DNA of 64,000 bases, taken from assembly GCF_008801815.1 (NCBI RefSeq), contig NZ_VZOX01000007.1; one strand, given 5' to 3'. The position numbers and the translations under genes are program-made. Within the stretch, counting starts at the first letter, position 1; every line of letters starts with the position of its first letter. The notes below the pieces were generated by a model, which saw only the letters and a list, made by a program, of their open reading frames with translations, had not been told where the DNA came from and did not search any database. The DNA is from Edwardsiella anguillarum (lineage in GTDB: Bacteria > Pseudomonadota > Gammaproteobacteria > Enterobacterales > Enterobacteriaceae). Positions 53,518-62,850 of this stretch are shown here, in pieces.

Positions 53518-55386
53518 ATGAGTACAGAACAGAAACGTTCACTGACTACGGTGACGCTGGCCGCTATCGGCGTCGTGTATGGCGATATCGGCACCAGTCC
53601 ACTGTATACCCTGCGCGAGTGTTTTGCCGGGCACTATGGATTTGAGGTGAAGCCAGAGATTGTCTTTGGCTTCCTCTCGCTGATCTTTTGGATGCAGATC
53701 CTGATTGTCTCGCTGAAGTATCTGACCTTTGTGATGCGGGCCGACAACGAAGGCGAAGGGGGGATCCTGACCCTGATGTCGCTGGCTGGTCGTAATACGC
53801 CGGCGCGAATAACGGCTACGCTGGTGATCCTGGGGCTGATTGGCGGTAGCTTCTTCTACGGTGAGGTGGTTATCACTCCGGCGATCTCTGTGATGTCGGC
53901 CATTGAAGGGCTTGAGATTGCCGCTCCGTCGCTGGATCCCTACATCGTTCCGCTCTCTGTTCTGGTGCTGACGGTCCTGTTTTGTATTCAAAAACACGGC
54001 ACCGGCAGCATTGGCCGCCTGTTTGCGCCGGTGATGGTGCTGTGGTTTTTAGCGCTGGCGATCTTGGGGGGGCGCAGCATTCTCGCCAATCCTCAGGTGC
54101 TGTACGCCTTGGATCCGCGCTGGGCTATTAACTTCTTTATACATTATAAGGCGCTGGCATTTTTTGCTCTCGGGGCCGTGGTGCTGTCAATCACCGGGGT
54201 CGAGGCGCTGTATGCCGACATGGGGCACTTTGGTAAACGTCCTATTCGCCTCGCCTGGTTTCTGTTTGTGATCCCCTCGCTGATGCTGAACTATTTTGGC
54301 CAGGGCGCGCTGCTGCTTAAAGATCCGTTGGCGATAAAGAATCCCTTCTTTTTGTTGGCGCCTGACTGGGCGCTGATCCCGCTGCTGGTATTGGCTACCC
54401 TCGCCACGGTCATCGCATCGCAGGCGGTGATTTCCGGCGTCTTTTCTCTGACGCGCCAGGCGGTGCGCCTTGGCTATCTGCCGCCGATGCGTATTATTCA
54501 TACGTCGGATATGGAGGCCGGTCAGATCTATATTCCGGCCATTAACTGGGCGCTGTATATTAGCGTGGTGTTGGTGATCGTCGGCTTTGAGCGTTCCAGC
54601 AATCTGGCGGCGGCCTACGGCATCGCCGTTACCGGTACGATGGTGCTGACTAGCATTCTATCCTGCACCGTCGCGTTTAAAAACTGGCATTGGAACCGTT
54701 TCTTGGTCGGGATCCTGTTGGTATGCCTACTGTGTATCGATATACCACTGTTTAGCGCTAACGCCATGAAGATACTCTCCGGCGGCTGGCTGCCGCTGAC
54801 GCTGGGGCTGATGATGTTTATCGTCATGACGACCTGGAAAAGTGAGCGCTTTCGCCTGCTGCGTCGCCTGCATGAGCACGGAAATTCTCTGGAGGCCATG
54901 ATCGCCTCGCTGGAGAAGTCGCCGCCGGTCAGGGTGCCGGGAACCGCGGTATATATGTCGCGGGCGGTGAACGTCATTCCCCTGGCGCTGCTGCATAACC
55001 TGAAACATAACAAGGTGCTCCATGAGAGGGTGATCTTGCTGACCCTGCGTACCGAAGATGTGCCCTATGTGCATAATGTGCGTCGTGTCACCCTTGAGCA
55101 GCTGTCACCGACGTTTTGGCGGGTGGTGGCCAGCTATGGCTTTAAGGAAACGCCGAACGTCGAGGAAATTTTCCACCGCTGCGGTCTAGAGGGGCTCTCC
55201 TGCCGGATTATGGAGACCTCGTTCTTCATGTCCCATGAGTCGCTGCTGCTGGGACACCGGCCTTGGTATCTCAAGGCGCGGGGCCGGCTGTTCATGGCGC
55301 TGAGCCGTAATGCGCTGCAGGCGGCCGATCAGTTTGAGATCCCGCCTAACCGGGTTATCGAGCTGGGAACCCAGGTCGAAATCTGA
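53518..55386 (+). CDS. kup: Low-affinity potassium transporter Kup
   Basis: A 622-residue proton-potassium symporter, the same length as in E. coli (TrkD). About twelve membrane segments occupy residues 12-445, followed by a cytosolic domain of about 180 residues. Conserved signatures are GVVYGDIGTSPLYT (18-31), ADNEGEGGILTLMSL, GSFFYGEVVITPAISVMSA and GVEALYADMGHFG. It imports K+ mainly at acidic pH and high osmolarity. Divergent from ravA and followed by a terminator, so probably a single-gene transcript; the gap 53256-53517 shows no further feature. Confidence 0.98.
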   Translation: MSTEQKRSLTTVTLAAIGVVYGDIGTSPLYTLRECFAGHYGFEVKPEIVFGFLSLIFWMQILIVSLKYLTFVMRADNEGEGGILTLMSLAGRNTPARITATLVILGLIGGSFFYGEVVITPAISVMSAIEGLEIAAPSLDPYIVPLSVLVLTVLFCIQKHGTGSIGRLFAPVMVLWFLALAILGGRSILANPQVLYALDPRWAINFFIHYKALAFFALGAVVLSITGVEALYADMGHFGKRPIRLAWFLFVIPSLMLNYFGQGALLLKDPLAIKNPFFLLAPDWALIPLLVLATLATVIASQAVISGVFSLTRQAVRLGYLPPMRIIHTSDMEAGQIYIPAINWALYISVVLVIVGFERSSNLAAAYGIAVTGTMVLTSILSCTVAFKNWHWNRFLVGILLVCLLCIDIPLFSANAMKILSGGWLPLTLGLMMFIVMTTWKSERFRLLRRLHEHGNSLEAMIASLEKSPPVRVPGTAVYMSRAVNVIPLALLHNLKHNKVLHERVILLTLRTEDVPYVHNVRRVTLEQLSPTFWRVVASYGFKETPNVEEIFHRCGLEGLSCRIMETSFFMSHESLLLGHRPWYLKARGRLFMALSRNALQAADQFEIPPNRVIELGTQVEI

Positions 55387-55412
55387 CCCATCAAACTGGA
55401 TAACGTATAAAA

Positions 55413-55435
55413 GGGCGCCTGACGGCGCCCTTTTT
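55413..55435 (+). terminator. Terminator after kup
   Basis: GGGCGCC (55413-55419) and GGCGCCC (55424-55430) form a 7-bp stem with a TGAC loop, followed by TTTTT. It lies 26 bases after the kup stop. Confidence 0.92.
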
Positions 55436-55471
55436 CATTGAAATTACTGTTTAGCTGAATCGTTTTTACCG

Positions 55472-55564
55472 CGAAACGTTTCGATTACGATCACATTTTT
55501 TTATTTTTTGCTTTGTTCAGCCCGGCTATACCTCTACACTTAGCGGAGAGCGAAACGTTTCGCT
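55472..55564 (+). promoter_or_regulatory. rbs operon control region with two RbsR-type operators
   Basis: AGCGAAACGTTTCGCT (55549-55564) is a perfect 16-base palindrome matching the E. coli RbsR operator and sits 13 bases before the rbsD start. A second core CGAAACGTTTCG occurs at 55472-55483. Between them TTCGA-N6-TCACA (55480-55495) is a weak CRP-like site overlapping the first operator, and TACACT (55535-55540) is a possible -10. The arrangement implies repression by RbsR relieved by ribose, plus carbon control. Confidence 0.8.
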
Positions 55565-55577
55565 GGTGGAGCGAGTA

Positions 55578-55997
55578 ATGAAAAAAGGCACGGTATTAAA
55601 TTCTGAACTTTCAGCCCTGATCTCCCGTCTGGGTCATACGGACAGCGTGACGGTTGGCGATGCCGGGCTGCCGGTTCCTGACGGTATCCAGCGTATCGAT
55701 CTGGCGCTGACCCATGGCATCCCGCGTTTTATGCAGGTTATTGAGACGATGACGGCAGAAATGCAGGTTGAGCGTGCCGTTTTGGCGCAGGAGATGGTTG
55801 AGGCTAATCCTGACATTCACCGGCAGCTGGTGACATGGCTGCAGCGGCTGGCGCAGACGCAGGGCAACGCGATTCATATCGACTATGTTTCCCACGGTCA
55901 GTTTAAGGCGCTGAGCGGTGAAAGTAAGGCCATCGTCCGCAGCGGAGAGTGTTCACCTTATGCCAATGTACTGCTGTATGCCGGCGTGACCTTTTGA
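55578..55997 (+). CDS. rbsD: D-ribose pyranase RbsD
   Basis: A 139-residue cytosolic enzyme, the same length as in E. coli, that interconverts the pyranose and furanose forms of ribose so that RbsK can use it. It forms a decameric ring; the conserved catalytic region includes LGHTDSVTVGDAGLPVP (His20) and the C-terminal IVRSGECSPYANVLLYAGVTF. The ATG at 55578 gives MKKGTVLNSEL as expected; four upstream codons lie in the operator. First gene of rbsDACBKR, 7 bases before rbsA. Confidence 0.97.
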   Translation: MKKGTVLNSELSALISRLGHTDSVTVGDAGLPVPDGIQRIDLALTHGIPRFMQVIETMTAEMQVERAVLAQEMVEANPDIHRQLVTWLQRLAQTQGNAIHIDYVSHGQFKALSGESKAIVRSGECSPYANVLLYAGVTF

Positions 55998-56004
55998 GGC
56001 CATT

Positions 56005-57510
56005 ATGCAACCGTTACTGGCTTTAACCGCAATCGATAAATCGTTTCCCGGCGTGAAGGCGCTGTCCGGTGCTTCGCTGAATGTCTATTCCGGACGGGTG
56101 ATGGCGCTGGTCGGAGAAAACGGCGCAGGCAAATCCACCATGATGAAAGTGCTGACCGGGATCTATCAGAAAGATGCCGGTTCGCTGCATTATCTGGGCA
56201 AAGAGACGGCGTTTAACGGTCCCAAGTCCTCGCAGGAGGCCGGCATTGGTATTATTCATCAGGAGTTGAACCTGATCCCGCAGCTGACTATCGCTGAAAA
56301 TATCTTTTTGGGCCGCGAGTTTACCAATCGCCTGGGGCGCATCGACTGGAAAAAAATGTATGCCGAGGCAGACAGGCTGCTGGCGCGATTGAATCTGGAC
56401 TATGGTAGCCGCCGTCTGGTCGGCGATCTATCCATCGGCGAACAGCAGATGGTCGAGATAGCCAAGGTGCTGAGCTTCGAATCGCGGGTCATCATCATGG
56501 ATGAGCCGACCGATGCGCTGACGGATACCGAGACGGAGTCCCTGTTTAACGTCATCCGAGAGCTGAAGGCTCAGGGACGCGGCATTGTTTATATCTCGCA
56601 CCGTCTGAAGGAAATATTTGAAATCTGCGATGACGTGACCATCTTCCGCGACGGACAGTTTATCGCAGAGCGGCCCGTCAGCGCGCTCTGCGAAGATTCG
56701 CTGATCGAGATGATGGTTGGGCGCAAGCTGGAGGAGCAGTATCCGCGCCTCGACAGTGCGCCCGGCGATCTGCGCCTGCAGGTCAGTCACCTATCAGGCC
56801 CTGGCGTCAGGGATGTCTCTTTTACGCTGCGCAGCGGTGAAATACTGGGCGTGTCCGGGCTGATGGGCGCGGGGCGCAGTGAGCTGATGAAGATCCTGTA
56901 CGGCGCGCTGCCTCGTACCCAGGGGAGTATAACCCTGGAGGGCAACCCCATTCAGACCCGCTCTCCGCAGGAGGGGATGGCCAACGGTATCGTCTATATC
57001 TCAGAGGATCGAAAGCGCGATGGCCTGGTGCTGGGGATGTCGGTGAAGGAGAACATGTCACTGACGGCGCTGCGCTACTTCAGCCGCCTTAACGGCTCGC
57101 TCAAACATGGCGAAGAGCGGGAGGCCGTCGGTGATTTTATCTCGCTGTTCAACATCAAGACCCCATCGATGGATCAGGCTATCGGCCTGCTTTCCGGCGG
57201 AAACCAGCAGAAGGTGGCGATCGCCCGCGGTCTGATGACCCGCCCCAAGGTTCTCATCCTTGATGAACCGACGCGCGGCGTCGATGTCGGCGCCAAAAAA
57301 GAGATCTATCAGCTGATTAACCAGTTTAAGGCGGAGGGATTGAGCATCATTCTGGTCTCCTCCGAAATGCCCGAGGTGCTGGGAATGAGCGATCGTATCC
57401 TGGTCATGCATGAGGGACAGCTGAGCGGCGAGTTCCCGATTGAACAGGCAACCCAAGAAGTGCTGATGGCCGCGGCCGTTGGCAAGCAATACGGCGTTAA
57501 GCAGGAGTAA
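56005..57510 (+). CDS. rbsA: Ribose ABC transporter ATP-binding protein
   Basis: A 501-residue protein, the same length as in E. coli, with two fused ABC domains. NBD1 has Walker A GENGAGKST (37-45), signature LSIGEQQMVEIAK and Walker B IIMDEPTDAL. NBD2 has a degenerate Walker A GLMGAGRSELMK (about 288), signature LLSGGNQQKVAIARG and Walker B LILDEPTRGVD. The degenerate second site is typical of sugar ABC importers in this family. It energises ribose import with RbsC and RbsB. Confidence 0.98.
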   Translation: MQPLLALTAIDKSFPGVKALSGASLNVYSGRVMALVGENGAGKSTMMKVLTGIYQKDAGSLHYLGKETAFNGPKSSQEAGIGIIHQELNLIPQLTIAENIFLGREFTNRLGRIDWKKMYAEADRLLARLNLDYGSRRLVGDLSIGEQQMVEIAKVLSFESRVIIMDEPTDALTDTETESLFNVIRELKAQGRGIVYISHRLKEIFEICDDVTIFRDGQFIAERPVSALCEDSLIEMMVGRKLEEQYPRLDSAPGDLRLQVSHLSGPGVRDVSFTLRSGEILGVSGLMGAGRSELMKILYGALPRTQGSITLEGNPIQTRSPQEGMANGIVYISEDRKRDGLVLGMSVKENMSLTALRYFSRLNGSLKHGEEREAVGDFISLFNIKTPSMDQAIGLLSGGNQQKVAIARGLMTRPKVLILDEPTRGVDVGAKKEIYQLINQFKAEGLSIILVSSEMPEVLGMSDRILVMHEGQLSGEFPIEQATQEVLMAAAVGKQYGVKQE

Positions 57511-57516
57511 TCCCCG

Positions 57517-58497
57517 ATGAATACCCAAGTAACTGCAAACCAGGGCGGATTCAGCAAGGCCCGACTCAAAGTCTGGCTGGTCGAGCAGAAATCGCTGATC
57601 GCCCTGCTGGTGCTGATCGCGGTGGTCTCCTCCATGAGCCCCAATTTCTTCACCGTCAATAATCTGTTCAACATTCTGCAGCAGACCTCCGTGAACGCCA
57701 TCATGGCCGTAGGGATGACGCTGGTGATCCTGACCTCTGGCATCGATCTGTCCGTGGGATCGCTGCTGGCGCTGACCGGCGCGGTCGCGGCGTCCATTGT
57801 CGGGATGGATGTTAATGCGCTGGTGGCGGTTGGCGCGGCGCTGGCGCTGGGGGCGGCGATTGGCGGCTGCACCGGCGTTATCGTGGCTAAGGGCAAGGTT
57901 CAGGCCTTTATTGCGACCCTGGTGATGATGCTGCTGCTGCGCGGGGTCACGATGGTGTATACCGATGGCAGTCCGGTCAATACTGGTTTCTCTGCGCAGG
58001 CGGATCTGTTTGGCTGGTTTGGCATCGGTCGTCCTCTGGGGATGCCGACGCCTATCTGGCTGATGATTGTGGTCTTTGCGCTGGCGTGGTACATGCTGCA
58101 CCACACCCGCCTAGGGCGTTATATCTACGCGCTGGGCGGGAATGAGGCGGCAACGCGCCTGTCCGGGATCAGCGTCGATCGCGTCAAGATTGCGGTGTAT
58201 GCCCTGTGCGGCTTGCTGTCGGCGTTGGCCGGTGTGATCGAGGTCGCCCGACTCTCCTCGGCGCAGCCGACGGCCGGCACTGGCTATGAGCTGGATGCGA
58301 TTGCGGCGGTGGTGCTGGGCGGGACCAGTCTGGCCGGCGGTAAGGGGCGGATTATGGGAACTCTGATCGGCGCCCTGATCCTTGGCTTCCTGAATAACGG
58401 CCTAAACTTACTCGGTGTTTCCTCCTACTACCAAATGATCGTCAAGGCAGCGGTGATTCTGTTGGCGGTTTTGGTAGACAACAAAAGCAATAAATAA
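57517..58497 (+). CDS. rbsC: Ribose ABC transporter permease
   Basis: A 326-residue inner-membrane permease (321 in E. coli) with about ten membrane segments. The EAA-like coupling motif is GGNEAATRLSGISVDRVK near residue 207, and the conserved end is TSLAGGKGRIMGTLIGALILGFLNNGLNLLGVSSYYQMIVK. It forms the ribose channel with a second RbsC copy and RbsA. It begins 6 bases after rbsA, so it is tightly coupled within the operon. Confidence 0.97.
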   Translation: MNTQVTANQGGFSKARLKVWLVEQKSLIALLVLIAVVSSMSPNFFTVNNLFNILQQTSVNAIMAVGMTLVILTSGIDLSVGSLLALTGAVAASIVGMDVNALVAVGAALALGAAIGGCTGVIVAKGKVQAFIATLVMMLLLRGVTMVYTDGSPVNTGFSAQADLFGWFGIGRPLGMPTPIWLMIVVFALAWYMLHHTRLGRYIYALGGNEAATRLSGISVDRVKIAVYALCGLLSALAGVIEVARLSSAQPTAGTGYELDAIAAVVLGGTSLAGGKGRIMGTLIGALILGFLNNGLNLLGVSSYYQMIVKAAVILLAVLVDNKSNK

Positions 58498-58520
58498 CCT
58501 TACCTACAGGAATCGATGAG

Positions 58521-59408
58521 ATGAACATGAAAAAACTGGCAACCTTGATCTCCGCCGCGGCCCTGAGCGCCACCCTGAGTGCCAACGCCATGGCGCAGGA
58601 CACCATTGCCCTGGTGGTTTCTACCCTGAATAACCCGTTCTTTGTGTCGATGAAGGATGGCGCGCAGAAAGAGGCCAATAAGCTGGGATACAAGCTGGTG
58701 GTATTGGACTCACAGAACAACCCGGCCAAAGAGCTGGCCAACGTACAGGATCTGACCGTGCGCGGCGCTAAGCTGATGCTGATTAACCCGACGGACTCCG
58801 ATGCGGTGGGCAACGCGGTAAAAATGGCCAATCAGGCCAATATTCCGGTGATCACCCTTGACCGTGCGGCTAGCCAAGGTAGCGTGGTTAGCCATATCGC
58901 CTCCGATAACGTCGCCGGCGGCAAGCTGGCCGGTGACTTTATCGCCCAGAAGCTGGGGACCGGTGCCAAGATCATTCAGCTGGAGGGGATCGCTGGAACC
59001 TCGGCAGCCCGTGAGCGCGGCGAAGGCTTTAAACAGGCGGTCGTCGCCCATAAGTTTGACGTACTGGCCAGCCAGCCAGCCGACTTTGACCGTACTAAGG
59101 GCTTGAACGTCATGCAAAACCTGCTCACGGCGCACCCGCAGGTTCAGGCCGTATTCGCACAGAATGATGAAATGGCGCTCGGCGCGTTGCGCGCGCTGCA
59201 GACGGCGGGCCGCGGCGATGTGCTGGTCGTGGGCTTTGATGGAACCCAAGACGGTGAAAAAGCCGTACAGAGCGGTAAGTTGGGGGCCACCGTAGCACAG
59301 CAGCCTGAGCAGATCGGCGTGATCGGCATCGAGACCGCGGATAAGGTGATCAAAGGGGAAAAAGTACCGGCCAACATTCCGGTTGAGCTGAAGCTGGTCA
59401 CCAAGTAA
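58521..59408 (+). CDS. rbsB: Periplasmic D-ribose-binding protein
   Basis: A 295-residue secreted protein (296 in E. coli). Residues 1-25 form a signal peptide ending SANAMA, and the mature protein starts QDTIALVVSTLNNPFF. The two periplasmic lobes carry conserved ribose contacts in STLNNPFF, LDRAAS, GTSAARERGEGF, AQNDEMALG and GFDGTQDG. It delivers ribose to RbsAC and is also a chemotaxis ligand carrier for Trg in E. coli. A GC hairpin follows. Confidence 0.98.
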   Translation: MNMKKLATLISAAALSATLSANAMAQDTIALVVSTLNNPFFVSMKDGAQKEANKLGYKLVVLDSQNNPAKELANVQDLTVRGAKLMLINPTDSDAVGNAVKMANQANIPVITLDRAASQGSVVSHIASDNVAGGKLAGDFIAQKLGTGAKIIQLEGIAGTSAARERGEGFKQAVVAHKFDVLASQPADFDRTKGLNVMQNLLTAHPQVQAVFAQNDEMALGALRALQTAGRGDVLVVGFDGTQDGEKAVQSGKLGATVAQQPEQIGVIGIETADKVIKGEKVPANIPVELKLVTK

Positions 59409-59432
59409 CGAACCGGGAGACCCTCCGGGCAA

Positions 59433-59457
59433 CGCCGCCGCTGGGATACCGGCGGCG
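59433..59457 (+). repeat. GC-rich hairpin between rbsB and rbsK
   Basis: CGCCGCCG (59433-59440) and CGGCGGCG (59450-59457) pair perfectly around a 9-base loop. No T tract follows. A position right after the gene of the abundant binding protein fits an mRNA stabiliser that raises rbsB relative to rbsK, a common pattern in ABC sugar operons. Confidence 0.6.
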
Positions 59458-59480
59458 GTAGATAAGTAGGAATACAGAAT

Positions 59481-60410
59481 ATGCAAACAGGCAAACTGGT
59501 CGTATTAGGTAGTATCAATGCCGATCACATTCTCAAGGTTGAACATTTTCCCCGCCCCGGCGAAACCTTAACCGGACAGGGATATCAGGTGGCATTCGGC
59601 GGTAAAGGGGCCAATCAGGCCGTTGCCGCCGGGCGCAGCGGTGCGGATATTGCCTTTATTGCCTGTGTTGGCGCCGATGATATCGGCGAACGGATACGAA
59701 CCCAACTGGCCGGTGATGGGATCGATATACACGCCGTGGAGCGCGTCGATGGCGAAAGCACCGGCGTGGCACTGATTTTTGTCAATCAGGATGGGGAGAA
59801 TGTCATTGGCATCAACGCCGGTGCTAACCATGCGCTGACGCCGCAGTATCTATTCCGCCATCGGGCGCTGGTGGCGCAGGCAGATGCGCTACTGATGCAG
59901 CTGGAGTCACCGCTGGAGACCGTTGAGGCCGCCGCGACGCTGGCCAGAGAGCATCAGACCAAGGTGATTTTGAACCCGGCACCGGCGCGGACGCTGCCGG
60001 ACTCTCTGTTGCGGCTGGTGGATGTCATTACCCCCAATGAGACCGAGGCTGAGCGCCTGACCGGTATTCGGGTCCACGACGATGAGAGCGCTCGCCAAGC
60101 CGCCGCCGTATTGCATGGCAAAGGCATCGCGACCGTGATGATCACGCTCGGTCGCCGCGGCGTTTGGGTCAGCCAGGAGGGGCATGGCGGGGTGATCCCG
60201 GGATTTAGGGTTAACGCCATCGATACCATTGCCGCCGGGGATACCTTCAACGGCGCGCTGCTAACCGCTCTGCTGGAGGGGAATACGCTGTCTGCCGCTG
60301 TACGCTTTGCCCATGCCGCCGCGGCGATCGCCGTAACGCGCGAGGGTGCGCAGCCCTCCGTCCCTTGGCGCCGTGAGATCGATGCCTTCCTGCAGACGCA
60401 TCAGGAGTAA
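59481..60410 (+). CDS. rbsK: Ribokinase
   Basis: A 309-residue PfkB-family sugar kinase, the same length as in E. coli, that phosphorylates ribose to ribose 5-phosphate with ATP. The two PfkB signatures are GGKGANQAVAAGRSGADIAFI near residue 40 and DTIAAGDTFNGALLTALL near 250, which contains the catalytic Asp. The acceptor region also includes ITPNETEAERLTG. It completes ribose use after import and pyranase action, and lies 6 bases before rbsR. Confidence 0.97.
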   Translation: MQTGKLVVLGSINADHILKVEHFPRPGETLTGQGYQVAFGGKGANQAVAAGRSGADIAFIACVGADDIGERIRTQLAGDGIDIHAVERVDGESTGVALIFVNQDGENVIGINAGANHALTPQYLFRHRALVAQADALLMQLESPLETVEAAATLAREHQTKVILNPAPARTLPDSLLRLVDVITPNETEAERLTGIRVHDDESARQAAAVLHGKGIATVMITLGRRGVWVSQEGHGGVIPGFRVNAIDTIAAGDTFNGALLTALLEGNTLSAAVRFAHAAAAIAVTREGAQPSVPWRREIDAFLQTHQE

Positions 60411-60416
60411 TCGGAC

Positions 60417-61424
60417 GTGGCAACAATGAAGGACGTCGCCCGCCTCGCGGGCGTCTCCACCTCGACCGTATCCCATGTCATCAATAACAATCGCTTCGTC
60501 AGCGACAGCGTGCGTCAGCGCGTTCTGGAGGCCGTTCAGCAGCTGAATTATGCCCCCTCTGCGCTGGCCCGCAGCTTAAAGATGAACCAGACGCACACGC
60601 TTGGGATGCTGGTTACCACCAGCAATAACCCCTTCTTTGCTGAGGTGGTGCGTGGGGTCGAGCGCAGCTGCTATGAGCGGGGCTATAGCCTGATCCTGTG
60701 TAACACCGAGGGCGATCCGGCGCGTATGAGCCAGAGCATGGAGACGCTGCTGCAAAAGCGGGTAGACGGTCTGTTGATGATGTGCACCGAGAATTTTCGG
60801 CCGGCGCAGGAGATGATTGCCCGTTATCCCGCGCTGCCGACGGTGATGATGGACTGGGCGCTGTTCGATGGCCAGAACGATATCATTCAGGATAACTCTT
60901 TCCTGGGGGGGCAAATAGCGACGCGCTATCTGATCGAACGCGGCTACACCCGCATAGCCTGTCTGGCGGGGCCTAAGGATAAGTCTCCCTCTTGCCAGCG
61001 TCTGGAAGGCTTTCTGTATGAAATGAAACAGGCCGCGCTGCCGGTGCCGCCGGAGTACATCCTGTTCGGCGATTTCGAGTTTGCCGGCGGAGTACAGGCG
61101 ATGAAACAGCTGCTGACGCTGCCGACGCCGCCCCATGCGCTGTTTACCGGCAATGATGCGATGGCCGTCGGCGTATATCAGGTGCTGTTTGAAGCCGGAC
61201 TGCGGGTGGGCGACGATGTTGCGGTCGTCGGCTATGACGATATTGAGCTGGCGCGCTATATGTCGCCGCCGTTAACGACGATCCATCAGCCCAAGGATGA
61301 GCTGGGAGAGCTGGCAGTCGATACGTTAGTACACCGCCTGAAGCACCCGACGCGGGAGCCGCAGACGCTGGTATTAACCCCCCAGCTTATCGAGCGAGGC
61401 TCGGTCTCCGTCCATCACGGATGA
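60417..61424 (+). CDS. rbsR: Ribose operon repressor RbsR
   Basis: A 335-residue LacI-family repressor. The N-terminal helix-turn-helix is MKDVARLAGVSTSTVSHVIN (about 4-23) with a hinge helix LARSLK near 50, and the C-terminal domain is a ribose-binding-protein-like fold (TMLVTTSNNPFFAEV, GNDAMAVG). It represses the rbs operon through the palindromes upstream of rbsD until ribose binds. The start is GTG at 60417, nine bases after AGGAG, giving the E. coli-like MATMKDV. Its 3' end overlaps that of hsrA by ten bases. Confidence 0.96.
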   Translation: MATMKDVARLAGVSTSTVSHVINNNRFVSDSVRQRVLEAVQQLNYAPSALARSLKMNQTHTLGMLVTTSNNPFFAEVVRGVERSCYERGYSLILCNTEGDPARMSQSMETLLQKRVDGLLMMCTENFRPAQEMIARYPALPTVMMDWALFDGQNDIIQDNSFLGGQIATRYLIERGYTRIACLAGPKDKSPSCQRLEGFLYEMKQAALPVPPEYILFGDFEFAGGVQAMKQLLTLPTPPHALFTGNDAMAVGVYQVLFEAGLRVGDDVAVVGYDDIELARYMSPPLTTIHQPKDELGELAVDTLVHRLKHPTREPQTLVLTPQLIERGSVSVHHG

Positions 61425-62833
61425 GGTGCATCGCGCCGACGTGGGACGCGGCGGCCCTTCAGCAAGTGGTCGCCATCCTTGGGATGGAGCAACAGAAATA
61501 CGCTAGCCGACAGCAGGGTGATAGCGCCCATTGTAATAAAGGTATAGTGGAAGTGATCCACCAGTGACCCAGCAACCTGAGTATCATAAAAGCGCAGCAC
61601 TGCGGCGCTGACGGCAACGCCAAAGCTGATGGACAGCTGCTGGGTCACCGCCAGTACGCTGTTGCCCGCGCTGGCATTTTGGTCGCTCAGATCGCCCAGG
61701 GTAATCGTGTTCATTGCGGTAAACTGGGTGGACATGAACATCCCCAGCAGAAACAGCGGCAGGATCAGCAGCCACAGGGGCATTTCAGGCTTCTGTAGGG
61801 AGAATTGCGCGATCGTTAGGCCGATAATCAGCGTCACCCCCACCAGCGTATTACGATATCCCTGACGGCGCAGTACGCCGGTAACCAGCGATTTTCCCAG
61901 CATCGACCCCAGTGCCGTCGGCGCCATCATGCAGCCCGCAATAATGGCACTATAGCCGAATCCTACCTGCAGCATGAGCGGCATCAGGAATGGAATGCAG
62001 CCGGTGCCCAGGCGTGAGGCTATGTTGCCCACGATACCGACGGAGAAGGTATGGGTACGAAATAGAGGCAGGGCGATAAGCGGGTGGGGGTGGCGTCGGG
62101 CGTGCAGGATATACAGTAGCAACGAGCCGAGGCCCGCCAATATGCCGCCCCAGGCATAGGGCTGCGGTAGCGCCTGCTCGCCGAATAGCTCCATGCCACA
62201 TGAGAGCAGCACCAGCCCTAGGCCAAATAGCATAAAGCCAAGCATGTCAAAGCCGCGGGTAGGGGCGGTAAAGTCAGGCATATAGCGTAGGGCATAGAGG
62301 ATGCCGATAATACCAATCGGAATATTGATCAGGAAAATCCAGTGCCAGGTGGCATAGGTGACGAGCCAACCGCCGAGCAAAGGGCCGAGCACGGGGCCCA
62401 CCAAGCCCGGTAAGCTGATGAAGTTGAGTACTGGCAACAGCTCATCGCGCGGATAGGCGCGCAGGAGCGCGAGACGGGCAACCGGCATCATCATCGCCCC
62501 GCCAATGCCCTGTAAAACGCGAGAGGCGACCAGCATCTCCAGTGAGCCGGACAGCGCGCACAGCAGGGAGCCAAACGAGAATAGCGAGACAGCGGCAATA
62601 AAGACGCGCCGAGTCCCCAGCCTATCGGCTATCCAGCCGCTGATGGGGATCAGCATCGCGACCGTCAGGGTATAGCTGATGATGGCAGACTGCATCACCA
62701 GCGGGGAGCGGGCCAGACTACGGGCGATGGCGGGCAGTGCGGTGTTCAGGATAGTGGCATCCAGCGCCTGCATAAAAAAAGCCATTGCCGCAATCCAGGG
62801 CAGGCCAGCCATACTCCGGGCGGTCTGGGTCAT
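61415..62833 (-). CDS. hsrA: MFS transporter HsrA (DHA2 drug:H+ family)
   Basis: A 472-residue inner-membrane transporter with 14 predicted membrane segments (DHA2-type), close to E. coli HsrA/YieO (475). It begins with MTQTARSMAGLPWIAAMAFFMQALDATILNTALP, and motif A-like GWIADRLGTRRVF (about 67) and motif C-like PGLVGPVLGPLLGGWL (about 144) are present. The substrate is not known; the family exports drugs and other amphiphiles. It is convergent with rbsR and its start is 17 bases after yieP on the same strand, so hsrA is probably co-transcribed with yieP. Confidence 0.93.
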   Translation of the reverse strand: MTQTARSMAGLPWIAAMAFFMQALDATILNTALPAIARSLARSPLVMQSAIISYTLTVAMLIPISGWIADRLGTRRVFIAAVSLFSFGSLLCALSGSLEMLVASRVLQGIGGAMMMPVARLALLRAYPRDELLPVLNFISLPGLVGPVLGPLLGGWLVTYATWHWIFLINIPIGIIGILYALRYMPDFTAPTRGFDMLGFMLFGLGLVLLSCGMELFGEQALPQPYAWGGILAGLGSLLLYILHARRHPHPLIALPLFRTHTFSVGIVGNIASRLGTGCIPFLMPLMLQVGFGYSAIIAGCMMAPTALGSMLGKSLVTGVLRRQGYRNTLVGVTLIIGLTIAQFSLQKPEMPLWLLILPLFLLGMFMSTQFTAMNTITLGDLSDQNASAGNSVLAVTQQLSISFGVAVSAAVLRFYDTQVAGSLVDHFHYTFITMGAITLLSASVFLLLHPKDGDHLLKGRRVPRRRDAPHP

Positions 62834-62850
62834 AAGTTTTCCGTCGAGTG

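Noticed and set aside
57058..58104. A 348-codon minus-strand frame across rbsA and rbsC
   Set aside because: Spans two clear plus-strand genes and their junction and resembles no family.
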